Assembly (NCBI GenBank): GCA_964405335.1
Contig: CAYONP010000128.1
Coordinates: 1 to 13,613, forward strand
From: CAYONP01 sp964405335
GTDB lineage: Bacteria > Armatimonadota > UBA10988
Direction: 5' to 3'
Length of the DNA stretch: 13,613 nt
Part shown: piece by piece, positions 7,160 to 12,574 of the stretch
Position numbering within the stretch: the first letter of the stretch is position 1
Layout of the letters: the number at the start of each line of letters is the position of its first letter
Notes under the pieces: model-generated
Seen by the model: the letters and a program-made list of their open reading frames with translations, nothing else
What the model was told of the DNA's origin: nothing
Databases searched by the model: none
Translations under genes and position numbers: made by a program

Positions 7160-7958
7160 CCAGTAGCTCGCGGGTTGCCGTGGCATAGTGCGCCAGTGCC
7201 TCGTCGGGCGTGGCGCCGAGCTGCTCGCCGAACCACTCGCCCGACAGGTAGCCGGTGTAGCCCTCGGCCCGCAGCGCCTCGATCATCGCCGGCAGCGGCA
7301 GCTCGCCCTCGCCGAAGCGCGTGATCGCCGGCCGGCCCGGCTGTGCCAGCGCATCGTGCCAGTGGCAGTGTCGGATGCGACCGCGCAGCGCGGCGATGGT
7401 CGTCGCCAGCGGCTCGCCCAGCCGATAGGGGTGCATCACATCCCAGTTGACGCCCACCGCCGGGTGGTCGCAGGCCGCGGTCAGCGCCGCGCATTCGACG
7501 CCGAGGCTGAGCGTGTCATGGGTCTCGAGCCACAGCTCGACCCCGTGCTGCGCCGCCGCATCACCAATGGCTCGCAGGTTGTCGACGGCACCGTTGAGCG
7601 CCTCGTCGCGCGGCACACCGTCGTGAATCGGCCCGCCGAAGACGCGTAGCGCCGGCGCGCCGAGGTCGGCGGCGAGGACGATGCGGGCCATCGACTCGAC
7701 CAGCAGTCGCCCCACGCCGCCCGGTCCGGGCTGGATGACCTGCAGGCTGGTGGCCAGGCAGCAGAGCGCGGTGCCGGAGTCCTCGATGCGCCTCCGCAGT
7801 TCGACCCGCTCGCCGCTACCCAGCCCGACTTCGAGGCCGTGGGCGTGGCCCGAGTCGAGCCGCGGCTCGAGGCCGTCGTAGCCATACCGCGCCGCGGCGT
7901 CGAGCACCTGGTCGAGCGACCAGCCGGGACAGGCGAAGGTCATGAAGGCAAGGCGCAT
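7146..7958 (-). CDS. Sugar phosphate isomerase/epimerase (xylose isomerase-like TIM barrel)
   Basis: This 270-aa cytoplasmic protein belongs to the xylose isomerase-like TIM-barrel family (AP_endonuc_2), whose members isomerise or epimerise sugars and polyols using a divalent metal. Candidate metal ligands are visible in order: Glu145 in LWLETHD, Asp173 in VNWDVMH, the histidines of RHCHWHD (197-202), and Glu241 in YLSGEWFG. The N-terminus MRLAFMTFACPGWSLDQVL is a typical first strand. The start is ATG at 7958-7956, with minus-strand GGAG 6 nt upstream; the open frame runs further upstream only into the repeat array and is not coding. It converges with the aldo/keto reductase and overlaps it by 14 bp. 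With the Gfo/Idh protein nearby it could take part in sugar or polyol catabolism, but that link is inference. Confidence 0.87.
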   Translation of the reverse strand: MRLAFMTFACPGWSLDQVLDAAARYGYDGLEPRLDSGHAHGLEVGLGSGERVELRRRIEDSGTALCCLATSLQVIQPGPGGVGRLLVESMARIVLAADLGAPALRVFGGPIHDGVPRDEALNGAVDNLRAIGDAAAQHGVELWLETHDTLSLGVECAALTAACDHPAVGVNWDVMHPYRLGEPLATTIAALRGRIRHCHWHDALAQPGRPAITRFGEGELPLPAMIEALRAEGYTGYLSGEWFGEQLGATPDEALAHYATATRELLATPR

Positions 7959-7964
7959 GGCCGG

Positions 7965-7968
7965 CTCC
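7965..7968 (-). promoter_or_regulatory. Shine-Dalgarno for the sugar isomerase gene
   Basis: Minus-strand GGAG, 6 nt before the ATG at 7958. It decides the start, because the open frame continues upstream for about 300 bp into repeats. Confidence 0.6.
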
Positions 7969-8020
7969 GGCCAGAGGGAACCACGCTCGGCGGTCGGCGT
8001 CAACGGCGGGCTCGGCGGCG

Positions 8021-8453
8021 GCGAGGCTGAAGCGCCGTGGCGCCGGTTGGTAACCGGCGATGCGAGGACGTGGGCCGCCGGGAGGCAACCGGCGCTACGA
8101 CAGTGAGGCCGCCGGGAGGCGAAGGCCACGGAGCGCGGGCGTCCCCGCCCGCCGGGCGAGGCCGATGCGCCGTGGCGCCGGTTGGTAACCGGCGATGCGA
8201 CGACGTGGGCCGCCGGTTGACAACCGGCGCTACGGCGGTGAGGCCGCCGGGAGGCGAAGGCCACGGAGCGCGGGCGTCCCCGCCCGCCGGGCNNNNNNNN
8301 NNNNNNNNNNNNNNNNNNNNNNNNNNNNNNNNNNNNNNNNNNNNNNNNNNNNNNNNNNNNNNNNNNNNNNNNNNNNNNNNNNNNNNNNNNNNGAGGCCGA
8401 TGCGCCGTGGCGCCGGTTGGTAACCGGCGAAGCGACGATGCAGGCAGCGCTTT
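8021..8453. repeat. 135-bp-period tandem repeat array of hairpin modules, interrupted by a scaffold gap
   Basis: Copy 1 is 8021-8155, copy 2 is 8156-8290, and copy 3 starts at 8291-8292 and resumes at 8393 after the N run. Copies 1 and 2 share an exact 55-bp block (8103-8157 and 8238-8292). Each unit carries hairpins: CGCCGGTT-GGT-AACCGGCG (8041-8059, 8176-8194, 8411-8429); a second at 8076-8094 and 8211-8229, where copy 2 reads CGCCGGTT-GAC-AACCGGCG; and GCGGGCG-TCCC-CGCCCGC (8135-8152, 8270-8287). There is no convincing coding signal. With its surroundings this makes up the roughly 700-bp gene-free region 7970-8675. Confidence 0.8.
8293..8392. other. Scaffold gap, 100 N
   Basis: Exactly 100 N, a conventional placeholder. 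The sequences on either side (ending GCCGGGC, resuming GAGGCCGATG) join exactly as copy 1 joins copy 2 at 8151-8167, so the true gap may be zero or a whole number of 135-bp repeat units. Confidence 0.95.
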
Positions 8454-8553
8454 NNNNNNNNNNNNNNNNNNNNNNNNNNNNNNNNNNNNNNNNNNNNNNN
8501 NNNNNNNNNNNNNNNNNNNNNNNNNNNNNNNNNNNNNNNNNNNNNNNNNNNNN
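8454..8553. other. Scaffold gap, 100 N, flanked by identical 55-bp ends
   Basis: Exactly 100 N. The 55 bases before it (8399-8453) are identical to the 55 bases after it (8554-8608), which looks like two contigs whose overlapping ends were not merged. In that case 8453 joins 8609 directly. Confidence 0.95.
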
Positions 8554-8620
8554 GATGCGCCGTGGCGCCGGTTGGTAACCGGCGAAGCGACGATGCAGGC
8601 AGCGCTTTCGGCGAAAGCGC
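8554..8620. repeat. Last hairpin-repeat copy with an exchanged stem
   Basis: The segment starts with the array's hairpin CGCCGGTT-GGT-AACCGGCG (8566-8584). It then carries a different perfect hairpin, GCGCTTTC-GGC-GAAAGCGC (8602-8620), where the main unit has CGCCGGTT-GAC-AACCGGCG. Both are 8-bp stems with 3-nt loops followed by a nearby CTAC. The sequence at 8648-8670 still resembles the GGAGCG...GGCGTC...CCGCCC part of the unit, more diverged. Confidence 0.65.
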
Positions 8621-8675
8621 GCTACCTTCGGCCGGCCGCGCGCGCCCCGGAGCGCCGGCGTCGCCGCCCCGCGCG

Positions 8676-8705
8676 TTGACGACACCGCCCGGCGAGCGGT
8701 ATACT
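8676..8705 (+). promoter_or_regulatory. Sigma70-type promoter for the coaX operon, probably leaderless
   Basis: TTGACG (8676-8681, five of six consensus bases) and TATACT (8700-8705, five of six) are separated by 18 bp. The expected start point, about 7 nt after the -10 box, falls on the A of the coaX ATG at 8712. No Shine-Dalgarno is visible between the -10 box and the ATG, so a leaderless transcript is predicted. It stands out as the only close match to both hexamers in this GC-rich window. Confidence 0.7.
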
Positions 8706-8711
8706 CGCGGC

Positions 8712-9440
8712 ATGATGCTGACGTTGGACATCGGCAATTCCAACGTCAAGGCGGGCCGGTTCGACGGCCACGAGCTGCGGCGACGGTGGACCGTGCCGGT
8801 CACCGACCCACCGGCCGAGCGGCTGGCCGAGTGGCTGGCCGACGGGCCGGTCGAGCGGCTGGTCGCCGCGACGGTGGTCCCGGGCCTGGCCGACGGTTGG
8901 TTGGCCGCGGCGCGGTCGGTCGGCCTCGAACTGGAGCTGATCGGCCCGGGCGCCGAGCTGATGCCGGTCTGCTACCAGCCGCCCGAGAGTCTCGGCATCG
9001 ACCGGCTGCTGGCGGCGCTGGCGGCCCGTGAGCGATATGGCGCACCGGTCCTGGTCGCCGACCTGGGCACCGCGACGTCGCTCGACGCGGTGGATGCCGA
9101 GGGAGCCTTCCGCGGCGGGGCCATCCTGTGCGGGCTGGGCACCGCGCGCGACGCGCTGGCGGCGGCCGCGGCGCAGTTGCCGCCGGCGCGGTTGGAGCCG
9201 CCGGCCGGCGCGCTGGGCCGGTGCACCGGCGAGGCGCTCGACGTGGGCCTGCTGGTCGGTCATCTCGAGGCGATTGCCGGACTGGCGCGGCGGATGCGGG
9301 CCGAGCTCGGCGCCGAGGCACCGTTGGTCGGCACGGGCGGATGGGCTGAGTTGGTGGCGCGGGCCGAGCCGGGGCTGTTCGGGTGGGTCGAGCCCGATCT
9401 GGTGCTGCACGGATTACGGCTCGCCGCGGAGAGAGGATGA
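8712..9440 (+). CDS. coaX: Type III pantothenate kinase
   Basis: This 242-aa cytoplasmic protein phosphorylates pantothenate in the first step of coenzyme A synthesis. It is an ASKHA-fold kinase that characteristically needs a monovalent cation. Seen: LDIGNSNVKAG at 5-15 (Asp6), PPESLGIDR at 90-98 (Asp97, Arg98), ADLGTATSLD at 116-125 (Asp117), GGAILCG at 135-141, and VGTGGWAEL at 206-214. The usual GGxIxPG proline is replaced by Cys140. Length is slightly below the typical 250-260. ATG 8712 is chosen because the DxGNxN motif follows at once and a promoter places the transcript start there; ATG 8715 is directly adjacent. The frame is open further upstream, but only through the repeats. It leads the operon and overlaps the next gene by ATGA. 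Confidence 0.93.
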   Translation: MMLTLDIGNSNVKAGRFDGHELRRRWTVPVTDPPAERLAEWLADGPVERLVAATVVPGLADGWLAAARSVGLELELIGPGAELMPVCYQPPESLGIDRLLAALAARERYGAPVLVADLGTATSLDAVDAEGAFRGGAILCGLGTARDALAAAAAQLPPARLEPPAGALGRCTGEALDVGLLVGHLEAIAGLARRMRAELGAEAPLVGTGGWAELVARAEPGLFGWVEPDLVLHGLRLAAERG

Positions 9441-9907
9441 TGCGCAAGCTGCTCTTCATCGCCGCGCCATGCCTGTGGTTGCTGGTCGCCGCCGCCGAGG
9501 AGCCCGAGCCGCGCGAGGGCCCCGAGCAGCGCGAGGCGCCGGTGCGCGAGACGCTGGAGGGGTTCTGGAGCGGATTCATCGGCCAGGACGTGGAGCTCTT
9601 CCGCGCGCAGATCGACTTCCCGCTGACCTTCATCGAGCAGACGCCCGAGGGCGAGGCGGGCGGCCGGTTCTCGTTCGAGCAGCGCGACTGGCCGGCGCTG
9701 GCCCGGCTGTTCAGCCAACCGATGGCCCGCGACCAGGCCGACTACCGGATCGAGCGGCTGCGGCTCGAATGGCTCGGCCGCGAGACCTGCCTGGCCATCT
9801 ACGACTTCAGCGCGCACGTGCAGGGCGACGAGTTCGGTGGGCACTACATGACGCTGCTCGTCTGGCGCGACGGCTGGCGCGTCGCCGTGACCTCGATCCC
9901 GACCTGA
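9437..9907 (+). CDS. Exported small protein, probably NTF2/SnoaL-like fold
   Basis: This 156-aa protein has an N-terminal signal peptide, MMRKLLFIAAPCLWLLVAAAEE, with likely cleavage near AAAEE (no lipobox at the right position). An acidic, proline-containing linker of about 15 residues follows. The body starts with VRETLEGFWSGFIGQDVELFRAQ, a helix pattern typical of NTF2-like proteins, and ends with a strand-rich part (HYMTLLVWRDGWRVAVTSIP) also typical of that fold. No catalytic residues can be assigned and no function is proposed. It overlaps coaX by 4 bp (ATGA), with GGAG at 9428-9431; ATG 9440 is equally possible. It ends 1 bp before dusB. Fold assignment is tentative; a real gene is very likely. 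Confidence 0.75.
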   Translation: MMRKLLFIAAPCLWLLVAAAEEPEPREGPEQREAPVRETLEGFWSGFIGQDVELFRAQIDFPLTFIEQTPEGEAGGRFSFEQRDWPALARLFSQPMARDQADYRIERLRLEWLGRETCLAIYDFSAHVQGDEFGGHYMTLLVWRDGWRVAVTSIPT

Positions 9908-9908
9908 C

Positions 9909-10931
9909 ATGACGGCCACTTGCGAGCCAGCCCCGCCTCGCGCCATGCCCGCGCCGCTGCGCATCGGACCGGTGGTGATCGACCCGCCGCTGATCCTCGC
10001 GCCGATGTCGGGGGTGACCAACCTGCCTTACCGCCTGATCGCCAAGGAGCACGGCGCCGGGCTGGTCTGCAACGAGTTCATCAGCGGCTACGGCGTCTTC
10101 CATGGCAACGCCAAGACGATGGACATGCTGCTCTTCGACGAAGCCGAGCGGCCGGTCTCGAGCCAGATTTTCGGCAGCGACCCGGCGAAGATGGCGGTCG
10201 CCGCCCGGCAGGTCGAGCAGCGCGGAGCCGACCTTCTCGATTTCAACCTCGGCTGCAGCGTGAAGAAGATCGTCCGCAACGGCGCCGGCGCCTGCTTGCT
10301 GCGCACGCCGCGGACCATCAGCCAGATCGTCGCTGCGATGGTCGCCGCGGTGAGCATCCCGGTGACGGTCAAGATCCGCCTCGGCTGGGACGACTCGCAG
10401 CGCAACGCGGTGGCGGTGGCCCGCGCCGCGCAGGAGGCCGGCGCCCAGGCGATTGCCGTCCACGGCCGCACGGCGCGGCAGGCCTACACCGGCCGGGCCG
10501 ACTGGGACGCCATCGGCGAGGTAAAGGCGGCGGTCGACCTGCCGGTGATCGGCAACGGCGACGTGCGCACGCCCGAGGACGCGGCGGCGATGTTCGCGCG
10601 CACCGGCTGCGACGCGGTGATGATCGGCCGGGCGTCGCAGGGCAATCCGTGGATCTTCTCGCGCACGATTAGTTACCTGGCGACGGGCATTCTGCCGCCG
10701 GAGCCGACGTTTGAGCAGCGGATTGCCACGGCGCTGCGTCACGGCCGGCTGATGCTGGCCTACAAGGGCGCACATCTGACCGGCCAGGAGATGCGCAAGC
10801 ACGCGGCGTGGTACATTCATGGGCTGCCGCGGGCCAAGCAGTGGCGCGACCGGCTCTGCCGCGCGGCGTGCTGGGAGCACCTGGTCGAGTTGCTCGAAAC
10901 CTATCGCGCCGAGCTGCGGGCGGAGGGCTGA
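9909..10931 (+). CDS. dusB: tRNA-dihydrouridine synthase (DusB-like)
   Basis: This 340-aa flavoprotein reduces uridine to dihydrouridine in tRNA using FMN. Seen: LAPMSGVTNLPYR at 30-42 in the FMN-binding barrel start, SSQIFGSDP at 84-92, LDFNLGCSVKK at 110-120 with the catalytic Cys116, TVKIRLGW, VHGRTARQAYTG, and GNGDVRTPEDA. The C-terminal helical tRNA-binding domain is present (EMRKHAAWYIHGLP). The catalytic loop reads GCS instead of the common GCP, although the cysteine is conserved. The first 16 residues are a non-conserved extension, so ATG 9945 is an alternative start. It lies 1 bp after the NTF2-like gene and 4 bp before the TM2 gene. No clear Shine-Dalgarno precedes it, so coupling to the upstream gene is likely. 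Subfamily (DusB versus other bacterial Dus) is less certain than family. Confidence 0.92.
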   Translation: MTATCEPAPPRAMPAPLRIGPVVIDPPLILAPMSGVTNLPYRLIAKEHGAGLVCNEFISGYGVFHGNAKTMDMLLFDEAERPVSSQIFGSDPAKMAVAARQVEQRGADLLDFNLGCSVKKIVRNGAGACLLRTPRTISQIVAAMVAAVSIPVTVKIRLGWDDSQRNAVAVARAAQEAGAQAIAVHGRTARQAYTGRADWDAIGEVKAAVDLPVIGNGDVRTPEDAAAMFARTGCDAVMIGRASQGNPWIFSRTISYLATGILPPEPTFEQRIATALRHGRLMLAYKGAHLTGQEMRKHAAWYIHGLPRAKQWRDRLCRAACWEHLVELLETYRAELRAEG

Positions 10932-10935
10932 ACCG

Positions 10936-11643
10936 GTGAAGGACAAAACGACCGCCGCGCTGCTGGCCTTTTTCCTCGGGCCGTTCGGGGCGCACAAGTG
11001 GTACCTCGAACAGCCCGGCGGCTGCGCCTATCCGTTCTTCTCCCTGTTCCTCGGCCTGTTGCCCGTGTTCTGGATCATCAGCGTGATCGAGGGCATAAGC
11101 TTCCTGGCCATGTCGAGCGCCGAGTTCGACCGGCGCTACAACCGCGTGGCGGGGACCTTCACCGCCTCGAGCAGCGTGGTGACCACTACCGTGGTGCACG
11201 GCCCGGCGGGCAACGTGGTGGTCGAGCGGCGGTTCTCGAGCCGCACGCCCGGCGTCGACGTGCCGACGGCGCGGCCGGTGAACATCGACCTGGCCGACGC
11301 GCAGGAGCCGGTGGCCCGGCAGCGGCAGGCGCCGGGCAAGGAGTATGCCACGCGCAAGCCGCGGTCACAGGAGGAGCGCGAGCGATTCGTGCTCCAGGCG
11401 GCGGCCGACCGCGACGGCGTGCTGACGCCGAGTGAGTTGGCGCTGGTCACGCAGATGAACATCCGCGAGGCGAAGCAGGCGCTGGACGAGCTCCACACCG
11501 TCGGCGCCTGCAGCATGGAGGTCGACGACGAGACCGGCCTGCTGACCTACACCTTCAGTGAGCTGATGCCGCGCGAGCAGCCGCGCCAGTCGCGGCTGAC
11601 CGGCCGCTCGACGCAGCGACTGGAGGAGGAGCTGAATGACTGA
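10936..11643 (+). CDS. TM2-domain membrane protein with C-terminal winged-helix-like domain
   Basis: This 235-aa protein starts with a TM2 domain: a first hydrophobic helix TTAALLAFFLGPFGAHKWYL (5-24) with the family's GxFGAHxxYL pattern, then a second one (about 31-59) rich in aromatic residues. A polar linker follows, with FDRR at 64-67 and a threonine/valine-rich part. Residues about 150-215 (ERFVLQAAADRDGVLTPSEL...MNIREAKQALDEL) look like a small winged helix, as found at the end of other TM2 proteins. A role as a membrane-anchored regulator or sensor is possible but unproven. The GTG start is supported by GGAGGG at 10922-10927, 8 nt upstream; an earlier open frame there overlaps dusB and is not coding. 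It overlaps the next gene by 8 bp. Confidence 0.85.
   Translation: MKDKTTAALLAFFLGPFGAHKWYLEQPGGCAYPFFSLFLGLLPVFWIISVIEGISFLAMSSAEFDRRYNRVAGTFTASSSVVTTTVVHGPAGNVVVERRFSSRTPGVDVPTARPVNIDLADAQEPVARQRQAPGKEYATRKPRSQEERERFVLQAAADRDGVLTPSELALVTQMNIREAKQALDELHTVGACSMEVDDETGLLTYTFSELMPREQPRQSRLTGRSTQRLEEELND
11622..11631 (+). promoter_or_regulatory. Strong Shine-Dalgarno for the 'quinate 5-dehydrogenase' family gene
   Basis: GGAGGAGGAG lies 4 nt before ATG 11636, inside the last codons of the TM2 gene. It is the strongest ribosome site in the window and suggests high or independent initiation on this gene. Confidence 0.6.
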
Positions 11644-12574
11644 CCGGCGGCTCCACGTCGTCAGCGTCAGCCTCGGCTCGTCGCAGCGCGACAAGCAGGT
11701 CGAGTTTGCCTATGCCGGCCGCCAGGTGCTGCTCGAGCGCATCGGCGTCGACGGCGACCTCGACCGCGCCGTCGAGCGCATCGCCGCGCATGACGGCGTG
11801 GCCGACGCCATCGGGCTCGGCGGCATCGACCTGTGGCTGCAGGCCGGGCGCCGGCGGTACGCCATCCGCGACGCGCAACGCCTGGCCGCCGCGGCGAGCC
11901 GGACCCCCGTGGTCGACGGCAGCGGGCTGAAGAACACGCTCGAAGCCGCGCTGATCCGCCGGCTCGACGACTCGGGCATCGTGCCGTGCGGCGGCCGGCA
12001 GGCGCTGCTGGTCAGCGGGGTCGACCGCTGGGGCATGGCCGAGGCACTGGCCGAACGCTGCGCGGGGGTGGTCTTTGGCGACCTGATCTTCGCCCTCGGC
12101 CTGCCCATCGCGCTGCGCCGGCTGGCGCTGCTCGAGCGGCTCGCCCGGCTGGTGCTGCCGGTCATGGTTCGCCTGCCGTTCCGCGCTTATCCCACCGGCG
12201 CCAAACAAGAGGGGCAGACGCCGCGCCACGGGCGGTACTTCGCCGCGGCCGACATCATCGCCGGCGACTTTCACTTCATCCGCCGCTTCATGCCGCCGGC
12301 CCTGGACGGCAAGACCATCTTGACCAACACCACCACCGAGGACGATGTGCGCCTGCTGCGCGAACGCGGTGCGGCGCTGCTGGTCACCACCACGCCGCGG
12401 ATCGACGGCCGGAGCTTCGGCACCAACGTGATGGAGGCGATGCTCACCGCGCTGGCCGGGAGCCGCGAGCCCCTGCCCGCCGAACGGCTGATGAACATGC
12501 TCGACGAGGTCGGTTGGGAGCCGTCGATCGAACGGCTGCAGGAGACCACCGCCGCGGGGTTGCTCGCTCCATGA
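11636..12574 (+). CDS. 'Quinate 5-dehydrogenase' family conserved protein
   Basis: This 312-aa protein matches from memory a conserved bacterial family that databases label quinate 5-dehydrogenase. Very conserved blocks are visible: VSVSLGSSQRD (9-19), AIGLGGIDLWLQ (58-69), VVDGSGLKNTLE (92-103), FGDLIFALGLP (147-157), IIAGDFHFIRRFMP (207-220), TNTTTEDDV (230-238) and TTTPRIDGRSFGTNVMEA (251-268). The density of Gly, Asp, Thr and Asn suggests an enzyme binding a phosphorylated or nucleotide ligand. I do not see the normal quinate/shikimate dehydrogenase motifs, so the database name should not be read as a function. A very strong ribosome site precedes it. Its stop overlaps the acyl-ACP-reductase-like gene by ATGA, so the two proteins are made together and may act on the same pathway or complex. 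Confidence 0.8.
   Translation: MTDRRLHVVSVSLGSSQRDKQVEFAYAGRQVLLERIGVDGDLDRAVERIAAHDGVADAIGLGGIDLWLQAGRRRYAIRDAQRLAAAASRTPVVDGSGLKNTLEAALIRRLDDSGIVPCGGRQALLVSGVDRWGMAEALAERCAGVVFGDLIFALGLPIALRRLALLERLARLVLPVMVRLPFRAYPTGAKQEGQTPRHGRYFAAADIIAGDFHFIRRFMPPALDGKTILTNTTTEDDVRLLRERGAALLVTTTPRIDGRSFGTNVMEAMLTALAGSREPLPAERLMNMLDEVGWEPSIERLQETTAAGLLAP

Noticed and set aside
7959..8264. N-terminal extension of the sugar isomerase on the minus strand
   Set aside because: It encodes only repeat-derived residues. ATG 7958 has a Shine-Dalgarno and begins the first barrel strand.
8021..8620. Possible CRISPR array
   Set aside because: The whole 135-bp unit repeats, without short constant repeats and unique spacers, and no cas gene is nearby.
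8562..8711. N-terminal extension of coaX into the repeat region
   Set aside because: The extension is translated repeat sequence, the kinase motif starts at the ATG 8712 region, and the promoter lies inside the proposed extension.
11636..12574. Literal quinate/shikimate dehydrogenase
   Set aside because: The usual substrate and cofactor motifs of that family are not visible. The name is kept only as a family label.
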